A DNA stretch of 61,443 bases from Planctomycetota bacterium (lineage in GTDB: Bacteria > Planctomycetota > B15-G4). A program made the position numbers and the translations under genes. Shown in pieces: positions 37,784-47,691 of this stretch. How positions within the stretch are numbered: position 1 is the stretch's first letter; the number at the start of each line of letters is the position of its first letter. A model generated the notes under the pieces. That model was not told where the DNA came from. It worked only from the letters and a program-made list of their open reading frames with translations, and searched no databases. Location of the stretch: contig QNBX01000006.1 in NCBI GenBank assembly GCA_003644265.1, positions 1 through 61,443 on the forward strand, written 5' to 3'.

Positions 37784-39450
37784 CACTCGTCCTCGTGGCT
37801 CACGCGCAGCACCTCGGCGATGGAGGTGGAACCCTCCAGCACCTTGCGCAGGCCGTCCTCGCGCAGGGGCAGCATGCAGCCGCTGCGTTCGGCCTGGGCC
37901 CGGATGGCCGGCGTGGGTTCGTTGCGGAAGGCCATGTCGCGCAGGGTGGCGTCCATCTTGAGCAGCTCGAACACACCCAGCCGCCCGCGGTAACCGCTGA
38001 AGCCGCACTCGCCGCAGCCCTCGGGGCGGTGCACGCTGCGCCCCTCGATGCGCTCGAGTGTGAGCCCCACCGCGCGCAGCTCGCTGGCGTCCGGCGTGTA
38101 GGCGAGCTTGCACGCGGGGCACAGCCCGCGCACCAGACGCTGGGCCATGACGGCCTGGATCGAGGCCGACACCAGGAACGGCTTGACGCCCATATCGACC
38201 AGGCGCGCCAGGGCCGAGGGCGCGTCGTTGGTGTGCAGCGTGGCAAACACCAGATGTCCGGTGAGCGCCGCCTGGATGGCCACGTCGGCCGTCTCGCGGT
38301 CGCGGATCTCGCCCACCAGGATCACGTTGGGCGCCTGGCGCAGCATGGCCCGCAGGATGCGCGCGAAGGTCAGCCCGATGCGGCTGTGCACCTGCACCTG
38401 ATTGACGCCCGGCAGCTCGTACTCGACCGGGTCCTCGGCCGTGATGATCTTGACGTCGGGGCGGTTGAGCTCCTTGAGCGCCGAGTACAGCGTGGTGGTC
38501 TTGCCTGAGCCCGTGGGCCCCGTCACCAGCACGATGCCGTTGGGGCGCTTGATGATCTCGCGGAAGCGGGCCAGGTCGCTGTCGTGGAAGCCCAGCTCCG
38601 AGAGCGACACCAGGCCGCGCTCCTTGTCGAGCAGACGCATGACCATGGCCTCGCCGTGGCTCGACGGCAGGATCGAGGCGCGGATGTCGATCGGGCGTCC
38701 CTTGACCGTGACCGCGATGCGCCCGTCCTGCGGCTTGCGGTGCTCGGCGATGTCCATGCCCGCCATGATCTTGAGGCGCGAGGTGATGGGCCCCAGCAGG
38801 GCCTGCTCGTGGCTGGCCACCTCGGACAGCACGCCGTCGTTGCGGTAGCGCACACGCAGGCGCCCCTCCATGGGCTCGACGTGGATGTCGCTGGCGCGCT
38901 GCTCCACGGCCTCGCTGATGAGCGCCGTGACCAGACGGATGATCGGGGCCTCGTCGCCGTCGGGCTCGTCCTCGGCCAAGGCCGCCGCCACGTCCGCGGC
39001 GCCGGTGCTGGTCAGGCCGTAGTAGTGGGCCATGGCCTGGTCGAGGCCGGCGGGCGTGGTCAGCGCGGCGCCCAGGTCGCGGTCCAGCACGAACTGCAGC
39101 GTGTCCAGCGAGAAGGTCTTGAGCGGATCGTCCAGCGCCAGCACCAGCTTGCCGTCGCGCTCGGCCACCGGGACCACGCGATGCTCCTGCACCACCTCGG
39201 CGGGCACGGCCGCGATCAGCGGGGCGCGGATGCGGCCGCCCTTGGCCACGTCCTGACCCAGATCGACGAAGGGCAGCTTCTGCTGCCGGGCCAGCAGGCG
39301 CCAGACCGCCTCCTGGTCGGCAAACCCGAGCGAGACCACCGCTTCGCCCAAGGGCACCTTGCGGTTCTTCTGCAGGGTCAGGGCCTTGCCGAGCTGCTGC
39401 TCGTCCAGCAGGCCCTGGGCCACCAGCATCTCGCCGAGACGTTGTGCCAT
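37783..39450 (-). CDS. PilB/GspE-family assembly ATPase, first copy
   Basis: 555 residues. N-terminal domain 'RLGEMLVAQGLLDEQQLGKAL', ATPase core with Walker A 'GPTGSGKTTT', Asp box 'EDPVEYELPG', Walker B 'ILVGEIRDRETADV', His box 'ATLHTNDAPSAL', and a tetracysteine zinc site ('CPACKLAYTPD', 'GCGECGFSGYRG'). All catalytic motifs are intact, as in its paralogue. First gene of a three-gene ATPase-ATPase-platform operon. Either copy could be a type II secretion or a type IV pilus motor; the local genes do not decide. Confidence 0.93.
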   Translation of the reverse strand: MAQRLGEMLVAQGLLDEQQLGKALTLQKNRKVPLGEAVVSLGFADQEAVWRLLARQQKLPFVDLGQDVAKGGRIRAPLIAAVPAEVVQEHRVVPVAERDGKLVLALDDPLKTFSLDTLQFVLDRDLGAALTTPAGLDQAMAHYYGLTSTGAADVAAALAEDEPDGDEAPIIRLVTALISEAVEQRASDIHVEPMEGRLRVRYRNDGVLSEVASHEQALLGPITSRLKIMAGMDIAEHRKPQDGRIAVTVKGRPIDIRASILPSSHGEAMVMRLLDKERGLVSLSELGFHDSDLARFREIIKRPNGIVLVTGPTGSGKTTTLYSALKELNRPDVKIITAEDPVEYELPGVNQVQVHSRIGLTFARILRAMLRQAPNVILVGEIRDRETADVAIQAALTGHLVFATLHTNDAPSALARLVDMGVKPFLVSASIQAVMAQRLVRGLCPACKLAYTPDASELRAVGLTLERIEGRSVHRPEGCGECGFSGYRGRLGVFELLKMDATLRDMAFRNEPTPAIRAQAERSGCMLPLREDGLRKVLEGSTSIAEVLRVSHEDE

Positions 39451-39652
39451 CGAGAGATCCAGAGCGGGGAACAGGGGACGGGCGAGCGCGGCCGCGCATT
39501 CTCGGCTGAGAGCCGCGACCGATCAAGACACCCGCTGCTCCGGCGGCCACGTGGTCGCTGTGGTCTGATAAAGTCCCCGCAAGCTCCCCGGTGACACACG
39601 AACGGCGTCGGTCTGCTCCGGTGTCCGGGACTCCGCTCCTTCGAGTCATGCC

Positions 39653-40248
39653 GTGAGGTCGCTCTCCTTCGTCGCCGCCCTCGTCCTGGCGCTGATGCCA
39701 CTGGGCGCCTGCGCCTGCCCCCCCGTGGTGGAGCGCTACGACGGGCCCGAGGCCACCCTGGCCACCTGGCAGTCCCAGCTCTGCCATGACGACGTCGCGG
39801 GCGAGTACCGCTGCCTGTCCACCGATTTGAAGCGTCGGCTGGGCAACTTCAGCGCCTATTGGACCGCCCGCGATCTCATGCTGGATGATCAGCCCCTGCT
39901 GCGCTCGGCGCTCAGGGCCATCGACCTGGTGGACCACATCGAGCAGCGGCGGCAGGACGACGTGTCCGGCTACGCCGAGCTGACCCTCGATGTGTACGGC
40001 GAGACCACCCTGATCGGCTTCAGGCGCGAGACGCTCTTGCTGGTGGAGTTGGAGCGCGGCCCGCCGCTGGTCGCGCGCAGCGACGAGTCGCTCGCGGGTC
40101 TGTACCAGGCCGTGGGCGGACGCCGCTGGATTGAGCTCAGCGGCACGCGCCTCGAGCTGACTCCCGAGCAGCTGGCCGGCGCGCGCTCCATCTTGCTGGA
40201 ACATCGCTGGACCATCGACGCCATCGAGGGATTGACGGGAGCCACACC

Positions 40249-40252
<4 letters not shown>
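39653..40252 (+). CDS. Hypothetical lipoprotein, coupled to ppdK
   Basis: 199 residues, GTG start with no strong ribosome site. A lipoprotein signal ends L-G-A-C (Cys20). The rest is a compact alpha/beta sequence without recognised family ('YDGPEATLATWQSQLCHDDVAGEYRCLS', which recalls NTF2-like or DUF4878-type helper folds, only loosely). The stop overlaps the GTG of pyruvate phosphate dikinase by four bases. Why an envelope lipoprotein should be coupled to a cytoplasmic enzyme is unclear; shared expression timing is the simplest reading. Confidence 0.65.
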
Positions 40253-42882
<2,630 letters not shown>

Positions 42883-42904
42883 TCAGCAGCGTGATCCCCG
42901 ACGC

Positions 42905-43807
42905 TCAGGACTCGAGCCGGCTCAACACGCGATAGACCCGCACGACGCCCACGCCGGGGCCGTCCACGGTGCCCTCGAAAGCCGTGACCCAGACGTCGTC
43001 CAGGCCGTCGCCGTCCACGTCACCGAGGCTGCCCACCAAGCTTCCCAGGCGCTCGCCTTCGGCGCGGCCGTACAGCGTGATCAGCGGCTCCCCGGAGCGC
43101 CCGCTGTGGATCCAGGCGGCGCCCGCGTCCCGTCCCGCGACGTCGTCGCCGGGTGCGCCCACGATCACGTCGTCAAAACCGTCGCCATCCACGTCACCGG
43201 CGTCGGCCACGCTCCAGCCGTAGCCCTGGTCCGCGGACTCGCTCCGCAGGACATGCAGCAGCGCGCCATCCCGACCCGAGCGCAGCTCGATGGGGTGGGA
43301 CGCCGCTCCCAGCGGGCCGGTGGAGGCCCAGTCGGCCAGGCCATCGCCATCCAGGTCGCCCAGCGGCAGCACCCGCTGACCGGGGATCGGGCGCCCCGGG
43401 TCCGCCAACACCCGCCCGGGATCCATGCGCCGGGCCGGTGGCAGGCTGCGCCCGTCGGCAGCGGTGAGCACGCGATAGCGCTCGGGGTCGTCGGCCAGGG
43501 GGCCCGCCAACAGCTCGGATCGCCCGTCGCCGTCGATGTCCCTCACTTGCAACACGGCGCCGAAGCCGACGGCGCCTCGCAGGGTCTCCTGGAGCTCACC
43601 CGTGGCGCCGGAGATGATGCGCACACGCCCCCGCGCCGGCGCGCCGACTGCCAGCTCGTCCACGCCGTCCGCGTCCCGGTCCGGCACACGCGCGACCGCC
43701 AGGCCGAAGCCGTCGCCGGGTGCGTGGCCGCGCACCTCGAACAGCAGCTGCGCGCCCTCCGGCGCGGTGAGACACAGGAGCGCTGCGAGCATCAGGGCGG
43801 CGAGCAT
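42905..43807 (-). CDS. Secreted FG-GAP (integrin alpha-like) repeat protein
   Basis: 300 residues. The ATG at 43807 has GGAAG five bases upstream; a GTG at 43819 would add four residues. Signal peptide ('LAALMLAALLCLTAPEGA', cleavage near residue 19). Four to five FG-GAP blades follow with calcium-loop motifs 'DRDADGVDELAVGAP', 'DIDGDGRSELLAG', 'DLDGDGLADWAS', 'DVDGDGFDDVIVGAP' and 'DVDGDGLDDVWV'. It lacks the extra C-terminal domain of the 1-810 protein and is probably a free beta-propeller. Converges on ppdK with 22 bases between. Confidence 0.85.
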   Translation of the reverse strand: MLAALMLAALLCLTAPEGAQLLFEVRGHAPGDGFGLAVARVPDRDADGVDELAVGAPARGRVRIISGATGELQETLRGAVGFGAVLQVRDIDGDGRSELLAGPLADDPERYRVLTAADGRSLPPARRMDPGRVLADPGRPIPGQRVLPLGDLDGDGLADWASTGPLGAASHPIELRSGRDGALLHVLRSESADQGYGWSVADAGDVDGDGFDDVIVGAPGDDVAGRDAGAAWIHSGRSGEPLITLYGRAEGERLGSLVGSLGDVDGDGLDDVWVTAFEGTVDGPGVGVVRVYRVLSRLES

Positions 43808-43955
43808 GGCGTCTTCCACACGGAGCGGCGGACGAGTCGATGGGCACTGCCGACGGATCGCCCGTCAGCAGCATCAGCCTATCGCGCTTCCGCTGAGTCC
43901 CGGTGGCCGGCGCGTGGCGCGGGGGTGACACTCCGCGTGAGGTGTCCCGGCTCGA

Positions 43956-44486
43956 TCAGCCCAGCTGCTCGGTCCAGAGCATCAGCTCGTCGCTGCCCGA
44001 CTCGCGGGCCTCGAGCAGGGCCGACTCGGCGCGCCCCAGCAGGTCCTCGAGCTGGTCGAGGCCCGGCTGAGGCGTGGTGGTCCCGCCCACTGTGACGCTG
44101 AAGCCGGGGGCCAGGCGCTCGCGGATCTGCCCCCGCAGCACGCGGTCGACGAAGGCTCGCGCCCCGTCGCCGTCGCAGCCCGGCAGCAGCACCATGAAGC
44201 GGCCGTCCTCGAAGCGCGTGGACAGGTCGATATCGCGCGAGGCGGACAGGATCTCGCCGGCGATGGTCAGGGCCACGGTGGACCAGGCCCGCTCGCCATC
44301 CCGGGCCTTGAGGTCGGATAGCTGCTCCACGTCGAACACGATCAGGGCGTAGCCCCAGCCGTAGCGCCACGACTTCTTGAACTCCTCCTCCAAGCGCAGC
44401 AGGAAAAAGTCCTTCTGGAGCAGGCTGGTGTCCGGATCCGTGAGGATCTCCACCATGCCTTGGGGGTCGAGATGCAGGTTGGTCAC
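43956..44486 (-). CDS. GGDEF-fold protein with lost signature (inactive diguanylate cyclase-like)
   Basis: 176 residues. The chain follows a GGDEF domain: 'DPDTSLLQKDFFLLRLEEEF' corresponds to the usual 'D-x-LT-L-N-R-xx-F' entry, 'YALIVFDVEQLSDLKAR' to the 'D-D-FK' strand, and 'STRFEDGRFMVLLPG' to 'R-Y-GGDEF-hhLLP'. At the active site GGDEF is replaced by residues E93-D94-G95-R96-F97, so cyclic-di-GMP synthesis is not expected. No sensor or membrane domain is attached. It may bind nucleotide or act as a partner protein. GGDEF fold is inferred from pattern; confidence in inactivity is high if the fold is right. Confidence 0.65.
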   Translation of the reverse strand: MTNLHLDPQGMVEILTDPDTSLLQKDFFLLRLEEEFKKSWRYGWGYALIVFDVEQLSDLKARDGERAWSTVALTIAGEILSASRDIDLSTRFEDGRFMVLLPGCDGDGARAFVDRVLRGQIRERLAPGFSVTVGGTTTPQPGLDQLEDLLGRAESALLEARESGSDELMLWTEQLG

Positions 44487-44797
44487 GTTACGTCTCCCGT
44501 CTGGATGATGGCTCGACCGGCCTGAAACCGAGGTTGGGCGCCATCGTAGAGACCCTCTTCGGCAGGAGAGCGGGGGTGGCCTTGAGAAATAATCCAGATC
44601 GTCTCAAGCTGCGGGCGTGCGCTCGGGACCCTCAAGGCCAATCACCGTGATCGGCGCCGAGATGCGGCGACCACCAGCCGCGGGCCGCGTCACCGCGCCG
44701 GGCTGCGTCTCAGGCCACGCCGGGCCGCGCCTCAGGCCACGCCGGGCCGCGCCTCAGGCCACGCCGGGCTGCTTCTCAGGCCGCGCCACATGCCGCG
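44487..44797. other. Intergenic region between yebC and the GGDEF-like gene
   Basis: 311 bases. The only clear structure is the 22-bp tandem repeat at 44682-44787, ending 10 bases from the yebC stop. The part next to 44487-44600 is less GC-rich and probably holds the promoter of the GGDEF-like gene; no firm -10/-35 pair was seen. Confidence 0.5.
44682..44787. repeat. 22-bp tandem repeat, four full copies plus a partial one
   Basis: Copies at 44700-44721, 44722-44743, 44744-44765 and 44766-44787; the two central copies are identical (GGGCCGCGCCTCAGGCCACG plus CC). The outer ones differ at two to three positions. An 18-base partial copy, missing the CTCAGGCC core, precedes at 44682-44699. The unit contains GGCC sites and is almost wholly G+C. 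It lies just past the yebC stop, on the 3' side of the ribosomal operon. Confidence 0.85.
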
Positions 44798-45553
44798 TCA
44801 GGCTTGCTCGGCGACCTCGAGGGTCTGATCGGTCCACTCGAGGTTGGTGGCCGTGCCCTGCACGTCGTCCAACTCGTCGAGCAGCCCCAGCAGGCGCACC
44901 AGGCTCCGGATCTGATCCACGTCGTCGAGCGCGACGGTCGTCTTGGGCAGCGACAGGATCTCGCTCTTCTCGGCCGTCAGACCGGCGGCGTCCAGGGCCT
45001 CGGTGACCGTGCCGAAGGCCGTGGGATCGGCGCTGATCTCGAAGCCGCCATCCACCGCCTGGCAGTCTTCGGCGTCGCCCTCCATGGCGGCCGCCATCAC
45101 GGCCTCCTCCCGGTCGGCGCCGGCCCCCACGAAGAACATGGCCTTGCGCTCGAAGTTCCAGGCCACCGAGCCGCTCTCCCCCATGTTGCCGCCGTTGTTG
45201 TCGAGGGTGTTGCGCACCTCGCCCACCGTGCGGTTGCGGTTGTCGGTCAACGTCTCCACCAGGATGGCCACACCGCCGGGGCCGTAGCCCTCGTAGGTGA
45301 TGGACGCCATGTCCACCCCGTCGCCGCCGCCCACGCCCTTGGCCACGGCCCGCTCGATGGGGTCCTTGGGCATGTTGTCCGCGCGGGCGCGGTCGATGGC
45401 GTAGCGCAGCGAGAGGTTCATGCCCGGATCGCCGCCACCCGTCCGGGCGGCGGTCATGATCAGACGCGCATGCTTGCTGAAGGCGTTGGAGCGCTTGGCA
45501 TCCACCGCCTTCTTGCGGTGCATGATGTTCTTGAACTTCGAGTGCCCGGCCAT
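44798..45553 (-). CDS. YebC/PmpR-family translation/transcription regulator
   Basis: 251 residues; GAGG five bases before the ATG. Family start 'MAGHSKFKNIMHRKKAVDAKRS' (seen as 'GHSKFKNI' and 'KRSNAFSKHARLI') and 'YEGYGPGGVAILVE' are diagnostic, as are 'NRTVGEVRNTL' and 'FERKAMFFV'. YebC proteins were long called transcription factors; recent work on bacterial YebC homologues links them to translation through proline-rich stretches. The position behind rplM-rpsI (41-base gap) fits a translation role here. The acidic C-terminal domain is complete. Confidence 0.93.
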   Translation of the reverse strand: MAGHSKFKNIMHRKKAVDAKRSNAFSKHARLIMTAARTGGGDPGMNLSLRYAIDRARADNMPKDPIERAVAKGVGGGDGVDMASITYEGYGPGGVAILVETLTDNRNRTVGEVRNTLDNNGGNMGESGSVAWNFERKAMFFVGAGADREEAVMAAAMEGDAEDCQAVDGGFEISADPTAFGTVTEALDAAGLTAEKSEILSLPKTTVALDDVDQIRSLVRLLGLLDELDDVQGTATNLEWTDQTLEVAEQA

Positions 45554-45593
45554 GGCGACCTCGTAGGACAGGCGAGCTGCCTGCTCGGACGGC

Positions 45594-46064
45594 TCAGCGC
45601 TTGCTGAACTGGTAGCGGCGACGGGCCTTGCGCTGACCGTACTTCTTGCGCTCGACCATGCGGCTGTCGCGCGTCAAGAAGCCACCCTCTCGGAGAGCGT
45701 CAAAGACCTCGGGCTCGGCGCGCCGCAGGGCGCGGGCGATGCCCAGGCGCACGGCGCCGGCCTGACCCGTCGGGCCCCCGCCGTTCACGTTGACGAAGAT
45801 GTCATAGCGGCCCTTGGCACCGGTGGCGTCAAGCGGGCCGAGCAGGTGGATGCGGTGCTGCAGCACGGGGAAGTAGTCTTCCATCGGGCGGCCGTTCACC
45901 AGGAAGCTGCCGCTGCCGCCGCGGAGGCGCACACGCGCTACGGACGTCTTGCGACGGCCCGTGCCCCAGGCGTAGTCCTTGGGGCCCAGCACCAACGCCG
46001 CGGGGGCGGGGGCTGGATCAGGGGCGGCATTGGGCTCAATGACGATACTGGTCTCGTCGCTCAC
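45594..46064 (-). CDS. rpsI: 30S ribosomal protein S9
   Basis: 156 residues from a GTG two bases after the rplM stop. The S9 core starts at ~residue 33 ('GTGRRKTSVARVRL') and ends with the canonical basic tail 'KKYGQRKARRRYQFSKR', which reaches the ribosomal P site. The first ~30 residues are an Ala/Pro/Asp-rich extension ('EPNAAPDPAPAPAALVLG') not found in most bacterial S9. Otherwise a normal S9. Confidence 0.97.
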   Translation of the reverse strand: MSDETSIVIEPNAAPDPAPAPAALVLGPKDYAWGTGRRKTSVARVRLRGGSGSFLVNGRPMEDYFPVLQHRIHLLGPLDATGAKGRYDIFVNVNGGGPTGQAGAVRLGIARALRRAEPEVFDALREGGFLTRDSRMVERKKYGQRKARRRYQFSKR

Positions 46065-46066
46065 GA

Positions 46067-46522
46067 TCAGGCTCCGGCGCCCTGGAAGGCGGTGGTGTCC
46101 ATGGGAACAGGCTGCTGCGCTTCGTGCCGATGATCGGCGTCGCGGTACACCTTCAACTTCTTGAGCATCTGCCGACCGAGCTTGGTCTTGGGCAGCATGC
46201 GGCGCACGGCCAACTCGACCAGACGCCGGGGATCCTGCTCGCGCATCTCACCCGCCGGGATCTCCTTGAGCCCACCGATGTAGCCGGTGTGCCAGCGGTG
46301 CATGCGGTCGGTGGCCTTCTTGCCGGTGAGCACGACCTTCTGGGCGTTGATCACCACCACGAAGTCGCCGGTGTCGACGTGCGGCGTGTAGCGGGCGTGG
46401 TGCTTGCCCTGCAGTATCGTGGCGATCCGGGCAGCCATGCGCCCGAGCACGACGCCGTCAGCATCGATCAGGTGCCAGGCGGGCTGCACCTCGCCGGGCT
46501 TGGCGTGATAGGTCTTGTTCAT
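46067..46522 (-). CDS. rplM: 50S ribosomal protein L13
   Basis: 151 residues. Core motifs 'WHLIDADGVVLGRMAARIA', 'DTGDFVVVINAQKVVLTGKK', 'RMHRWHTGYIGGLKE' and 'AVRRMLPKTKLGRQMLKKLKVY' are typical of L13. It binds 23S rRNA early in 50S assembly. The C-terminus is ~8 residues longer than usual. First gene of the rplM-rpsI-yebC operon, with a leader of about 160 bases downstream of the promoter at 46691-46718. Confidence 0.97.
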   Translation of the reverse strand: MNKTYHAKPGEVQPAWHLIDADGVVLGRMAARIATILQGKHHARYTPHVDTGDFVVVINAQKVVLTGKKATDRMHRWHTGYIGGLKEIPAGEMREQDPRRLVELAVRRMLPKTKLGRQMLKKLKVYRDADHRHEAQQPVPMDTTAFQGAGA

Positions 46523-46690
46523 CGCTGCGTTCGATCCCGCATCGGGCGTGTGTCGGGGCGCCAGCGGTCGAGCCCCCGTACCCAGGTTGAAACCGCCGGG
46601 ACGAGACCCTCGAAGCGTCCACCGCGCCGGGCGAACGCTCCCCGTCAGGTCCCGTCACACGACGGTTCCTGAGCGAGGTCCGAACCGGGA

Positions 46691-46718
46691 AGCATAGCAA
46701 AGGCGCCTGAAGGATCAA
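46691..46718 (-). promoter_or_regulatory. Candidate sigma-70 promoter of rplM-rpsI-yebC
   Basis: On the minus strand TTGATC (46718-46713), a 16-base spacer and TATGCT (46696-46691); each hexamer matches four of six consensus positions, in an otherwise very GC-rich gap. Expected transcription start near 46684, giving rplM a ~160-base leader that could carry autoregulatory structure. Confidence 0.5.
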
Positions 46719-46816
46719 CCGCCCAGCCCCCCCTCGTGGCTCGCAGCGGCACACGCCGGCCGGCGCTCCCGCTGCGCCCGGGCCAGGATCTGCCCAGCCC
46801 CCGGCCCGGCCCGCGC

Positions 46817-47599
46817 TCAGGGCCGCAGGTGGATGCCGGCCTGCTCCTTCCAGAGCACGACCCGCTCGACCCCGAACAGGCCGGGCCGCTTCTGGGCCAC
46901 GGCCAGCAGGTTAGCCACCCGATCCGCCGGGGGCAGGTCCACCACCGCCAGGGACGCGTTGCGCCCCGACCGACCCCACTCCAGGGCCACGCCCTCGCTG
47001 GTGAGGAAGACGATGCGGTCGCCGGCCTCCACCAGCACGCGCTCCACCACGATGCCCTCGCGGTCAAGACCGGCTCGGAAGGGCGCGAAGACCACGCAGG
47101 CCGCCGCAGCGTCGGCCAGGGCTTCCCCGTCCGCGGCCCCCTGTAGTTGCAGGGGCCAGGGCGAGAGGCTCACCGCCGCCGCGGGCAGGATCGTGCCGTC
47201 GGCCGCCACGAAGGCCCCGTCCGCCAGGGCCAGCACCGGGCGCCGCAGCCGCAGCCGCACATCGGCCTGCCCCGGGTGCCTTGGCTGCACCTCCAGCACA
47301 TCGCGGACCCAGGGCGAGCCCCGACCCAGGCGCTCGGCCCAGAGCGTGAGGGCCTCGGTGTCCAGCAGCGAGGCGCGGCCAGGCGAGCCCTCCGCCACGC
47401 GTAGGGCCAGCTGAGCCGCGCCCTCGGGCGCCAGCCAGGCGGGATGCCCCACCACGCCCACCGTGGCCGCGTCCACGGCGAAGGCGCGATCCGTCGCGGC
47501 CCTCAGCCAGGCCTGACGAGCAAGTCCGGCCGTACCCAGCACCACCACCAGGGAGATCAGGGCCGGCCAGGCGGCGCGCAGTCGTTCAGGGAGTTCCAT
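46817..47599 (-). CDS. FtsQ/DivIB-like membrane protein
   Basis: 260 residues from ATG 47599. One transmembrane helix near the start ('AWPALISLVVVLGTAGLARQAW'), then a periplasmic part with the FtsQ pattern: 'SPWVRDVLEVQPRHPGQADVRLRLRRPVLAL' (seen as the 'PWV..V.V.R..P....V.V.ERRPVA' motif) followed by 'FVAADGTILP', the 'lVD..G.vlp' element. The POTRA domain ('AFAVDAATVGVVGHPAWL') is diverged. FtsQ links the early and late cell division proteins. No other division gene is adjacent, and many Planctomycetota lack a canonical divisome, so a different role is possible. Confidence 0.5.
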   Translation of the reverse strand: MELPERLRAAWPALISLVVVLGTAGLARQAWLRAATDRAFAVDAATVGVVGHPAWLAPEGAAQLALRVAEGSPGRASLLDTEALTLWAERLGRGSPWVRDVLEVQPRHPGQADVRLRLRRPVLALADGAFVAADGTILPAAAVSLSPWPLQLQGAADGEALADAAAACVVFAPFRAGLDREGIVVERVLVEAGDRIVFLTSEGVALEWGRSGRNASLAVVDLPPADRVANLLAVAQKRPGLFGVERVVLWKEQAGIHLRP

Positions 47600-47691
47600 C
47601 GGGCTCAGAATATGGTGCGATCGTCCCAGACGAAGGAGCTTTCTGCTCCGCTCGTCCCGCGCCCAGCGCTCCCCACCCCGAGGCCCGCCCC

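Noticed and set aside
39648..39656. Minimal ATG-CCG-TGA frame overlapping the GTG of the lipoprotein gene
   Set aside because: Could be a two-codon upstream frame, but there is no ribosome site for it and such triplets arise by chance.
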